Below, in pieces: positions 7,452 through 18,445 of a DNA stretch of 64,000 nt. Source of the stretch: Deinococcus aquaedulcis (GTDB lineage Bacteria; Deinococcota; Deinococci; Deinococcales; Deinococcaceae). Every line of letters begins with the position of its first letter. The first letter of the stretch is position 1. The position numbers and the translations under genes were made by a program. Below the pieces are notes generated by a model that saw nothing but the letters and a program-made list of their open reading frames with translations, did no database searches and was not told where the DNA came from. The stretch lies in assembly GCF_019693445.1 (NCBI RefSeq), contig NZ_JAHRBL010000012.1, positions 58,453-122,452 of the forward strand, read 5' to 3'.

Positions 7452-8126
7452 ATGCTGCCCGCATTTTCCCTCGCGCCACAGGCTCCTTTGTCGGCCTCGG
7501 CCTATGCGGCGTTCGAGGCGGCCTGGGCCGCCCGCGACCCAGACCTGTTGCCTGCCGGGGTCGCGCGCTGGCTCTTCCTGCAGTGGCTGGCCGGCCAGGG
7601 TTTCCTGCTGCATGGCTCTTCGCAGCCGAACATCACCCACTTTGAGCCCCGAACGCCCCACGACCTCAGTGCCGATGAGTTCAGCAAACGCACGGGCGTG
7701 TTTGCGGCCTCGGATGGGTTGTGGGCCATGATGTACGCCCTACGCGACCGGGTGCGCACGGCACGCATGCTGAACATGGCGGTGCAGGTGCGGCAGGGCG
7801 GCGACTGGTCGCCCACCGGGTATTTTCTGTCGCTGGCGCCGCGCAGGCCGCTGCAGTTCTGCGGGCCCGGGTTGCTGGTGCCCGGCTGGGTGTACGTATT
7901 GCCCCGCACCGGCTTTGAGCCCATGCCGCCTTACGACTGGCCGGGCCTGGGGCGCGTGCGCGAACCCCACTGGGTCAGCCCGCAGGGCACCGCGCCCCTG
8001 CTGCGGGTGCCAGTGGGCCCGGGGGACTTTCCCCTGCCAGTGCGCACCCACGACGCCGCCACCGTGGACGCCCGCGCCCACGCCGCCCCCTGGGGCTTTC
8101 CGTGGGGCGTAGGAGAGGAAGCTTAA
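7452..8126 (+). CDS. Uncharacterised protein with ADP-ribosyltransferase-like motifs
   Basis: A 224-residue protein from ATG 7452; an in-frame ATG at 7419 would add 11 residues, and neither start has a good SD. I do not recognise the family with certainty. Two motifs recall the ADP-ribosyltransferase/RES/PARP-like fold: FLLHGSSQPNITHFEPR (about 55-71; an HG(S/T) strand followed by EPR) and GVFAASDGLWAMMYALRDR (about 85-104; the VFA-S-D...A..YA block). The C-terminal half is proline- and tryptophan-rich, with no transmembrane segment or signal peptide. It is divergent from the PadR gene. It could be a NAD-using modifying enzyme or a structural relative; this is inference from short motifs. Confidence 0.45.
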   Translation: MLPAFSLAPQAPLSASAYAAFEAAWAARDPDLLPAGVARWLFLQWLAGQGFLLHGSSQPNITHFEPRTPHDLSADEFSKRTGVFAASDGLWAMMYALRDRVRTARMLNMAVQVRQGGDWSPTGYFLSLAPRRPLQFCGPGLLVPGWVYVLPRTGFEPMPPYDWPGLGRVREPHWVSPQGTAPLLRVPVGPGDFPLPVRTHDAATVDARAHAAPWGFPWGVGEEA

Positions 8127-8344
8127 AGCGGTGATGTGTTCTTGGAGAAGCAGGTTTTGGTTCGCAGAGGCAATGGGCCGAAGGTGGACGGCCACCCATC
8201 CCTCTGACGCGGCGGCCGGTTCCACGCTGCGGCCACGGTTGTCTTTTCACCCTCACCGTGCCGCCTCCATCCTTCGTTTGCTTGAGAGACCTGAGGGCCA
8301 CCCGGGGTTCTCCCCTGAGCAGCCCTCAAGTGGACTCTCTCCAG

Positions 8345-8821
8345 TTACGGGCTCGTTTCGTCTACGGTGGGGTCGCTGGCCTCGCCCGCCTCGGCGGGGG
8401 TGACCACGTCTGCCGGGTTCACCTCAAAGGTGCCGGCCTGCTCCGCCGCCGCTTCGGCGTCGCCCCGGTCCACGTAGTCGTAGGTCTGGCCACTGAGACT
8501 GGTCACCACCAGCGTGTAGTCGCTGAGGCGCTGCGGGTCCAGGGTGATGCGGCTGGTCTTGACGGTGGACGTCAGCTCGGCGCCCAGCGCGTAGTCGCCC
8601 AGCAGCGGCGAGGCGCAGGTCTGGCCGTTCAGCCCGGCCGGCAGGGCCTGTGTGGCGGAAACGGCGCGGGTGCGTTCCAGGGCTTCAATGCACTGGGTGC
8701 GGTAATACAGGGCGTTGTCCTGCTTCAGTTTCTCGGCGCGGCGCGCGTTGTGGGCGTCGAACGTGCCCTGGCAGCTGCACAGCAGCGCACTCAGGGCCAA
8801 AAGCATCCAGGGTCGGAACAT
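8345..8821 (-). CDS. Small lipoprotein or secreted protein, function unknown
   Basis: A 158-residue protein with a short signal peptide (MFRPWMLLALSALLCSCQG). The LCSC sequence fits a lipobox, so a lipid-anchored cell-envelope location is likely. The mature part has a helix (ARRAEKLKQDNALYYRTQCIEALE, given in parts: RRAEKLKQDNALYY, TQCIEALERT), two further cysteines that could pair, and an acidic, low-complexity C-terminal tail (GDAEAAAEQAG, then EASDPTVDETSP). No enzyme motif is visible. It is monocistronic, with unrelated neighbours on both sides. Confidence 0.65.
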   Translation of the reverse strand: MFRPWMLLALSALLCSCQGTFDAHNARRAEKLKQDNALYYRTQCIEALERTRAVSATQALPAGLNGQTCASPLLGDYALGAELTSTVKTSRITLDPQRLSDYTLVVTSLSGQTYDYVDRGDAEAAAEQAGTFEVNPADVVTPAEAGEASDPTVDETSP

Positions 8822-8900
8822 GCCCCAAGTGTAGGGAGCGGTCAGTGGCGCTGGGGCCGCAGATGCGCGCCGCTAGGCCACATGGCTCAGGGGAGGGATC

Positions 8901-8930
8901 AAAAAAACCCCCGCCGGAGGGCAGGGGTCT
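8901..8930 (-). terminator. Rho-independent terminator of ndh
   Basis: Read on the minus strand downstream of the ndh stop (8948), ACCCCTGCCCTCCGG-C-GGGGGT forms a GC hairpin followed directly by seven T residues. Confidence 0.85.
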
Positions 8931-8947
8931 AAAGGCGCATGCAGGCG

Positions 8948-10087
<1,140 letters not shown>

Positions 10088-10404
10088 GTCTTTGCTCCTG
10101 TGAACGAATTCACGAGTTCTGTGGCATTCATGGGCCACGCCCTCGCAAACGCCGCTGGAAGCCACTGGCTTTCACACGGCAACAGTGTCCATGCTACACC
10201 AAATCGGTCATCTGCAGTGCGCCTGCCAGGGCTCTTGCCTATAGCAATGGTTCACCTCCTGCCCGCACCTGTCGGTGGGCCGCGCCACACATCACCGCGC
10301 TCCGCACGCAGGGCTGGCCAGCCATCATGGATTCACGCTACCACTGCGCGCCGGCTCACGGCACCCTTGCCCAGCCTTCATGGGGGCTGGGTAGGGTGGC
10401 CCCC
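10088..10404. promoter_or_regulatory. Divergent control region of ndh and the MliC-like gene
   Basis: About 315 bases. Just upstream of the ndh SD is the palindrome GTGAA-cgaa-TTCAC (10100-10113), inside a wider GAAC-N10-GTTC arrangement on the minus strand. It is a possible operator or leader hairpin. A minus-strand TGTAGCAT at about 10186-10193 is a weak extended -10 candidate. On the plus strand TAGGGT (10392-10397) lies 7 bases before the MliC-like start. No gene is supported here. Confidence 0.45.
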
Positions 10405-10785
10405 ATGAAAGCCTTGCTGGCCCGCCTCCTCGCTACTCTCGGTCTGCTGACGCCTGCCCTGGCAGCCACGCCGCCCGTACAGGTGACTTACCGCGTGCTG
10501 CACTACACGTGCGACGGCGGCAAGAAGCTCAGCGTGTCATACGTGAACTACGGCGAGCAGCCCATGTTCGCGGTGCTGGACTGGAATGGGGCGCGCCACG
10601 GGCTGGCCCAGGCCCTCAGCGCCAGCGGGGCGCGTTACGCCAGCCTCTCGGGCCCGGCGGGGGCGCGCGGCGGGCTGCAGTGGTGGGAACACCAGGGTCA
10701 GGCCACCCTCAGCACCTTTACGGGCAACAGCACTGTGAATACCAAGACGCTGTTGACCGGCTGCAAGACCCCCACCGCGCGGTAA
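10405..10785 (+). CDS. MliC/PliC-type lysozyme inhibitor, exported
   Basis: A 126-residue protein with a signal peptide (ARLLATLGLLTPALA). The mature part matches the MliC fold throughout: VTYRVLHYTCDGGKKLSVSY, MFAVLDWNGARHGLAQALSA, SGARYAS, then GLQWWEHQGQATL and a C-terminal cysteine (LLTGCK) that would pair with YTCDGG. Family members block C-type lysozyme in the periplasm or on the envelope. ATG 10405 is preceded at 7 bases by TAGGGT, suggesting a leaderless transcript. No lipobox cysteine is present, so it is probably soluble (PliC-like). It converges on the C39 lipoprotein gene across a strong terminator. Confidence 0.82.
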   Translation: MKALLARLLATLGLLTPALAATPPVQVTYRVLHYTCDGGKKLSVSYVNYGEQPMFAVLDWNGARHGLAQALSASGARYASLSGPAGARGGLQWWEHQGQATLSTFTGNSTVNTKTLLTGCKTPTAR

Positions 10786-10808
10786 AGCCCAGCTCCCTCC
10801 GAGCTGCC

Positions 10809-10841
10809 AAGAGGCGCCCCAGGGAGCTTGGGGCGCCTCTT
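10809..10841. terminator. Strong bidirectional terminator
   Basis: A perfect 12-bp stem AAGAGGCGCCCC (10809-10820) with GGGGCGCCTCTT (10830-10841) and a 9-base loop. It lies between the convergent MliC-like and C39-like genes, and T residues close the stem on both strands. Confidence 0.85.
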
Positions 10842-10875
10842 CGTGGCGTTGACCATTACCGTGTGCTGCTCCCGG

Positions 10876-11769
10876 TTAGTTCGCGTCAGCCGCCGCCAGC
10901 AGCGCTTCGACCTCCTTGATGCCCGGCTGCTTTGCCAGGATGCGCTGCCCAATCTCACGTGTTTTCTCTGCCTGCCCGGTGCGGTTCCAGGCGAGCATGG
11001 CGCCCTGCCGGTACCAGTGGTACTGCAGCGGCACCCCAATCTGCACCGCGCGGTCAAACGCCTGCGCGGCCTCCTGCGCCTGCCCCAGGGCCAGCCGGGC
11101 CTGGCCCAGGCCCCACCAGTCGAACGCAGTGGCCGTGCCTTTCTGCGTGCGGGCTGTCATCTCATCGCGCAGCCGGGCCCAGTTGGCCGCTTCATCCCAG
11201 TCCCGGCCCAGAATGGCTTTCACTTCCGCTTCGCGCTGCGGAGGGTAGGCCACCAGGTACTCGCCGTTGTAGTAGTCCCACAGCTCCAGAAAACGGCCTT
11301 CGCTCAGCGACAGTTTGGGCCCCAGCAGGGAATCGCTGCTGACAAAGCCCTGCGGCGTGTAACCGTACACCGTGCGGAAGTGCGCGGTATTGTCGCCCAC
11401 CTTCAGCCGCTGCTGCACCACCACGGGGATTTTGGCCGCCAGCAGCGCACGCACCTGCCCAGGCGTGCCTGCGTACCGGATCAGGGTCTTCAGGCCGTTG
11501 CGCTCCAGATAGGCAGCCACCTCCTGCGTGGAGACCTCCACGTCCTTGCTGTGGTCTTTAAGGGCCGCTGCTGCCTGCGCCTGGGTGACCTTGCGGCCGT
11601 AGTAGCCCAGCACAATGCTGGCCGTGACGGGGCCGCAGTTGTTCAGGCTCTGCGCGTCGTGCCCTACTCCAGTCAGGGTGAGGCTGGCCGGCAGGACGGC
11701 TTTAGCCTCTGAGGAACAGGCTGACAGGGAAGCGCCCACCAGTGCCGTTGCCAGAACAAGCCGTTTCAT
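10876..11769 (-). CDS. C39-like cysteine peptidase lipoprotein with TPR tail
   Basis: A 297-residue protein with a lipoprotein signal (VGASLSAC, Cys18). Residues about 40-190 form a C39_2-type peptidase domain. NNCGPVTASIVLGYYG carries the catalytic Cys with its preceding Gln/Asn position, and NTAHFRTVYGYTPQGFVSSD carries the catalytic His and following Asp. The C-terminal third (about 205-295) is TPR-like (WWGLGQARLALGQAQEAAQA, then FDRAVQIG). Stand-alone C39_2 proteins are thought to cleave or bind peptides at the envelope. No bacteriocin gene or ABC transporter is adjacent, so a bacteriocin-processing role is not indicated. No clear SD precedes ATG 11769. Confidence 0.78.
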   Translation of the reverse strand: MKRLVLATALVGASLSACSSEAKAVLPASLTLTGVGHDAQSLNNCGPVTASIVLGYYGRKVTQAQAAAALKDHSKDVEVSTQEVAAYLERNGLKTLIRYAGTPGQVRALLAAKIPVVVQQRLKVGDNTAHFRTVYGYTPQGFVSSDSLLGPKLSLSEGRFLELWDYYNGEYLVAYPPQREAEVKAILGRDWDEAANWARLRDEMTARTQKGTATAFDWWGLGQARLALGQAQEAAQAFDRAVQIGVPLQYHWYRQGAMLAWNRTGQAEKTREIGQRILAKQPGIKEVEALLAAADAN

Positions 11770-12016
11770 ATTAAGGAGTGTGGCGAATGGCGTGCCAGTC
11801 TGCCTTCAGGTGCGCTGAAGCGTGCCTGCGGCGGATCTTGAGCCGTTTCCCAGATTGCAGTTCGGCGCGCGGTTTTAACCGGAGGCAGGCGGGGTGTGGG
11901 GGCGTGATTCAACCGTGATCACTTCGCGTGACGGCGCCCCTGCCCGCCGTTGTGCCCTGCGCTCACGCCCCCTTCCGTAAGTCTTTTGGCTCGCGTCCGG
12001 CATTTGCTGCGCCGCG

Positions 12017-12022
12017 TACAAT
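12017..12022 (+). promoter_or_regulatory. -10 box of leaderless mfd
   Basis: TACAAT is followed by six C residues and then the GTG start at 12029. Transcription starting 6-7 bases after the box would begin at the start codon itself. No SD is present and no good -35 box is visible. Confidence 0.65.
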
Positions 12023-12028
12023 CCCCCC

Positions 12029-15156
<3,128 letters not shown>

Positions 15157-15157
<1 letters not shown>

Positions 15158-15180
15158 AAAAAGCCCGCACAGGGCGGGCC
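15157..15180 (-). terminator. Terminator of the 15197 gene, overlapping the mfd stop
   Basis: On the minus strand GCCCGC-cctgt-GCGGGC (15179-15163) is followed by TTTTTT. It terminates the secreted-protein gene ending at 15197. Its T-run (the plus-strand A-run) overlaps the last base of the mfd stop codon. Confidence 0.8.
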
Positions 15181-15196
15181 GGGAAAAGCAGGCGCC

Positions 15197-15730
15197 TTAC
15201 TTTGTGGGCGTCAGGGTGGCGGTGCAGACGTAGTTCTGCCCCTGAAGCTGGCAATTACTCAGGTTGAGCGAAAAGCCGCTGATGGCGGAGGCGTTGGGCA
15301 GGGTGGCTGGCGTGGTGGGGCGGTTGGTGTCGCCGCGAATAGCAACATTTTCAGCGCGCTTGCCGCCGATTTCGAGTGCTCTGAAGCTGGTTGTGGAGCT
15401 GGGAATGTTGAAGTAAGCCTGTACTTTGACAGGAATCCCGGCAAAGATTTCGTGGGTGCTGCTCCAGTTTGAACCGAACTTACCGTCAATAAAGGCGACC
15501 TTGTCCGCATCCTGAGCGGTGCCATCCATCTTGAAGATTTTGAAAGTCTCTGGTCGCCAGTCGAACTGGGCTGTCTGCTTTTTGGTCAGCGTGAAATTAA
15601 AATCGCAGTACACACCGTCCTGCTTGCCATAGCACCCCGTAAGTTGTAACTGTCCTGTTTCCGTGTCCCAGGTTTGCGCCCCCGCCAGACCTGAGAGACC
15701 AATCGCTGCGAGTACGAACATTCTTTTCAT
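15197..15730 (-). CDS. Secreted protein, function unknown
   Basis: A 177-residue protein from ATG 15730, supported by the SD GGAGGAAAGG. It starts with a typical signal peptide (MKRMFVLAAIGLSGLAGAQ). The mature protein has four cysteines (TGCYG, VYCDF, SNCQL, YVCTA), likely forming two disulfides, and alternates polar and hydrophobic residues in a beta-rich pattern. The N- and C-terminal segments look related (LQLTGCYGKQDGVYCDFNFT and LNLSNCQLQGQNYVCTATLT). This suggests a domain whose first and last strands pair. No catalytic motif or anchor is visible. No family recognised. Confidence 0.7.
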   Translation of the reverse strand: MKRMFVLAAIGLSGLAGAQTWDTETGQLQLTGCYGKQDGVYCDFNFTLTKKQTAQFDWRPETFKIFKMDGTAQDADKVAFIDGKFGSNWSSTHEIFAGIPVKVQAYFNIPSSTTSFRALEIGGKRAENVAIRGDTNRPTTPATLPNASAISGFSLNLSNCQLQGQNYVCTATLTPTK

Positions 15731-15845
15731 GGCCTTTCCTCCTGCCCATGTGGGCCCGGCGACCATAGCTGCTGAATCAGGTGCCGTGGGACGAACTTGA
15801 CCGGGGCAGACTGGATGAACCGCTTTCGCCCCTTACACTCTCCCT

Positions 15846-16895
15846 ATGACCACCGTCCCCCCCTCTGTGCCGGTGACGGCAGCGGCCCCTGCCCCCGCCG
15901 TGTACCGCGCCACCACGCGGCAGAACCTGCTGACCATCCTGCTGGGGTGGTGGCTGCTGGGCGGTGTGTTCACCGACGGCTGGGCGCACAACCGGTTTGG
16001 GGAATCGCTGGAAACCTTCTTCACGCCCTGGCACGCGGCGTTTTACAGCGGGTTTGCGGCGGTGGCGGGCTGGTGTCTGTGGCTGGCCTCGCGCGGGTGG
16101 CGTCAGGGGCGCCGGGGGCTGGCCGCCTTTCCCGAGGGTTACCATCTGGCCGCGCTGGGCGTGCCCATCTTCGCGCTGGGCGGTGTGGGCGACCTGACAT
16201 GGCACAGCGTCCTGGGCATTGAGGTGGGGATTGAAGCCCTGCTGTCGCCCACCCACCTGCTGCTCTTTCTGGGCGCCATGCTGATTGTGGCCTCGCCCCT
16301 GAACGCGGCGTGGCGCTCACCGGCCAGTCGCACGGCGGCGGGTGGGGTGCGGTGGGTGGCGGCCATGTCGGCCACCTCGCTGCTGGCCATGACCGCCTTT
16401 ATGCACATGTACATGTGGGGCCTGCTGACCATGCCGCAGGGCCTGGGCTTTGTGCAGACCCGGGGCGAACTCAGCGCGGTGCTGCTGACAGCGGTCATCA
16501 TGGCCGCGCCCGTGCTGCTGGTGCTGCGGCGGTTTGCCCTGCCGTTTGGCGCCGTGGCGATCATGTACGGCCTGACCAACCTGGGCATGAGTATCATGCT
16601 CAGCCCCGGCGAGTGGCGCACGCCCCTGCTGGCGCTGGGCTGCGGGCTGGCGGTGGACGCCCTGCACGCGCTGCTGCGGCCTTCGGCGACGCGGGTGTGG
16701 GCGCTGCGGGCCTTCGCCTTTCTGCTGCCGTTTGTCGTCTGGGGGCCGTATCTGGGCGAGGGGGTGCGCCAGGGCGCCAGCAACCTGAGCCTGGAACTGT
16801 GGCTGGGTGTGGCGGTTATGGCGGGGCTGGGCGGCGTGGCCCTGAGCGCCCTGATCTTCCCCGCGCCGTTGCCACCAGAGGCAGCGGAAGGCTGA
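15846..16895 (+). CDS. Polytopic membrane protein, function unknown
   Basis: A 349-residue protein with about 8-9 hydrophobic segments (for example LLTILLGWWLLGGVF, LLLFLGAMLIVASPL, LLTAVIMAAPVLLVL, FAFLLPFVVWGPYLG). Conserved-looking histidines sit near membrane boundaries (TPWHAAFYSG, DLTWHSVLG, SPTHLLLFLG, FMHMYMWG), a pattern that could bind metal or haem; this is inference. ATG 15846 lies 6 bases after TACACT (15834-15839) with no SD, so it is probably leaderless. It converges on the DUF305 gene with an 8-base gap. DUF305 proteins are often linked to copper handling, which makes a metal role plausible but unproven. Confidence 0.6.
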   Translation: MTTVPPSVPVTAAAPAPAVYRATTRQNLLTILLGWWLLGGVFTDGWAHNRFGESLETFFTPWHAAFYSGFAAVAGWCLWLASRGWRQGRRGLAAFPEGYHLAALGVPIFALGGVGDLTWHSVLGIEVGIEALLSPTHLLLFLGAMLIVASPLNAAWRSPASRTAAGGVRWVAAMSATSLLAMTAFMHMYMWGLLTMPQGLGFVQTRGELSAVLLTAVIMAAPVLLVLRRFALPFGAVAIMYGLTNLGMSIMLSPGEWRTPLLALGCGLAVDALHALLRPSATRVWALRAFAFLLPFVVWGPYLGEGVRQGASNLSLELWLGVAVMAGLGGVALSALIFPAPLPPEAAEG

Positions 16896-16902
16896 GCCGC
16901 CT

Positions 16903-17496
16903 TCAGTGCTGATGCCCCGGTGCAGCCTGCGCTGGGGCCATTTTCTGGACCTCGCCCCTTGCCCGGAGCAGGCTCTGCATCGTGGCGATCTCGCCCTGTT
17001 GCGTAGCCAACACCTGCCGGGCCAGACGGCGCACATTGGGCTGCGGGCTGTCTTGCAGGGCTTCACTCATGCCCACCGCGCCCTGGTGGTGGCGAATCAT
17101 CAGCCGCAGGAACGAGGCTTCGGCCTGGGGCAGCGGGAGGAAAGACAGCGCCTCTATGTCGTCTACGGAGGCCATGCCCATGCCGCGCGCCTGCGCTGGG
17201 GTGGGGCGCGGCCGGGGGGAGAGGCCCCAGCCCGCCAGCCACGCCCGCATCTGGCGCAACTGTTCTTGCTGCCCCAGCGTGATATCCAGTGCCACCGAGC
17301 GGAGCGAACGGTCCCCCGAACGCCTCAGCATGGGCGCGCTCAGCCCCAGCGCCTGCTCGTGGTGGACAATCATGTGGCGCACAAACTGGGCTTCCGGGCT
17401 GTCGGTGGTGGGCGCGGCGGGTCTGGGCTGGGCGAGTAGCAGGCCGCCGCTTCCCAGCAGCAGTGCCAGCACCCCCAGCGCCACGCGCCGCTTCAT
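16903..17496 (-). CDS. DUF305-family exported protein
   Basis: A 197-residue protein with an N-terminal signal or anchor (VALGVLALLLGSGGLLLAQ). It has two copies of the DUF305 His/Met signature: FVRHMIVHHEQALGLS and FLRLMIRHHQGAVGMSEAL, each on a helix, plus TMQSLL and a C-terminal GHQH. The fold is a ferritin-like four-helix bundle in which His and Met line a possible metal site. DUF305 proteins are associated with copper or periplasmic stress in several bacteria. The ATG overlaps the trhO stop by 4 bases, so it is translated from the trhO message. That is odd for an exported protein and a tRNA-modifying enzyme. Confidence 0.85.
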   Translation of the reverse strand: MKRRVALGVLALLLGSGGLLLAQPRPAAPTTDSPEAQFVRHMIVHHEQALGLSAPMLRRSGDRSLRSVALDITLGQQEQLRQMRAWLAGWGLSPRPRPTPAQARGMGMASVDDIEALSFLPLPQAEASFLRLMIRHHQGAVGMSEALQDSPQPNVRRLARQVLATQQGEIATMQSLLRARGEVQKMAPAQAAPGHQH

Positions 17497-18386
17497 GTCG
17501 CTTGCGCGTCGTACAAGCGCTGACGGTCACGGAAGGCCGCCTTCTGCGCGGCGGTGGTCTGCTCAAAGCAGTGCTCGCAGCTCACGCCCTCTTCGTAGTG
17601 GCCATGCTCGCGTTCCTCGGGGGTCAGGGGCCAGCCGCAGGAGTGGCACATGGTGGTGTCGCCTTCCTTCAGGCCGTGGCCCACCGTCACGCGGCCGTCG
17701 AACACAAAGCATTCGCCCTGCCAGCGGCTGTCGGCTTCGGGCACGTCCTCCAGATACTTCAGGATGCCGCCCTGCAAGTGAAACACGTCGCTGTAGCCGC
17801 GCGCCCGCAGCAGGCTGGTGCTTTTCTCGCAGCGAATGCCGCCCGTGCAGAACATCGCCACGCGTTTGCCCGCCAACTCGTGCGCGTGGGCGTCCAGCCA
17901 CGCCGGGAACTCACGGAAGGAGTCAATGTCAGGATTCACCGCGCCTTCAAAGGTGCCGGCCTTCACCTCGTAGCGGTTGCGGGTGTCAATCACCACCACG
18001 TCCGGCGCGGCAATCAGGGCGTTCCAGTCCTGGGGCGCCACGTACTGCCCGGCCTGCGAGGTGGGTTCCACCGGCACGCCCATCGTTACGATTTCCGCTT
18101 TCAGGCGCACCTTGAAGCGTTTAAAGGGCCGCTCGGTGGCCTGGGATTCCTTGTCTTCCAGCCGGTCAAACCCCTCGGCGTGCAAGAAGGCGCGCAGGCG
18201 GTCAATCCCCTTACGGCTGCCCGCCACGGTGCCATTCAGGCCCTCGTGGGCTACGATCAGCGTGCCGCACAGCCCTTCTTCCTGGCCCAGCGCCAGCAGC
18301 CGCCCCTGCAGCGCGGCCGGGTCGGGCACGGTGCGGAACTGGTACAGGGCGGCAACAACAAAGGGCGCGGCAGGAACAGCAGACAT
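17493..18386 (-). CDS. trhO: tRNA uridine-34 hydroxylase TrhO (rhodanese family)
   Basis: A 297-residue protein. The N-terminal domain (LCGTLIVAHEGLNGTVAG) and the rhodanese domain (VVVIDTRNRYEVKAGTFEGA, then MFCTGGIRCEKST with the active-site Cys about residue 180) are those of TrhO/YceA. The C-terminus has a zinc-type pair CHSCGW and CEHCF. TrhO makes 5-hydroxyuridine at tRNA position 34 using oxygen. ATG 18386 is chosen because it gives the normal family N-terminus; longer in-frame sequence is noise. TATCAT precedes the start by 9 bases on the minus strand. It overlaps the DUF305 gene by 4 bases. Confidence 0.92.
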   Translation of the reverse strand: MSAVPAAPFVVAALYQFRTVPDPAALQGRLLALGQEEGLCGTLIVAHEGLNGTVAGSRKGIDRLRAFLHAEGFDRLEDKESQATERPFKRFKVRLKAEIVTMGVPVEPTSQAGQYVAPQDWNALIAAPDVVVIDTRNRYEVKAGTFEGAVNPDIDSFREFPAWLDAHAHELAGKRVAMFCTGGIRCEKSTSLLRARGYSDVFHLQGGILKYLEDVPEADSRWQGECFVFDGRVTVGHGLKEGDTTMCHSCGWPLTPEEREHGHYEEGVSCEHCFEQTTAAQKAAFRDRQRLYDAQAT

Positions 18387-18445
18387 CGAAGACCCATGAT
18401 ACCGGGGCCTGCCTCGCGCTGACAGCGCCCTGATGCCCACTCCTC

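Noticed and set aside
10088..10165. Longer NDH-2 N-terminus from an upstream in-frame codon at 10165
   Set aside because: The extension has no family similarity and would precede the SD AGGAG that fits ATG 10087; the flavin motif must lie near the N-terminus.
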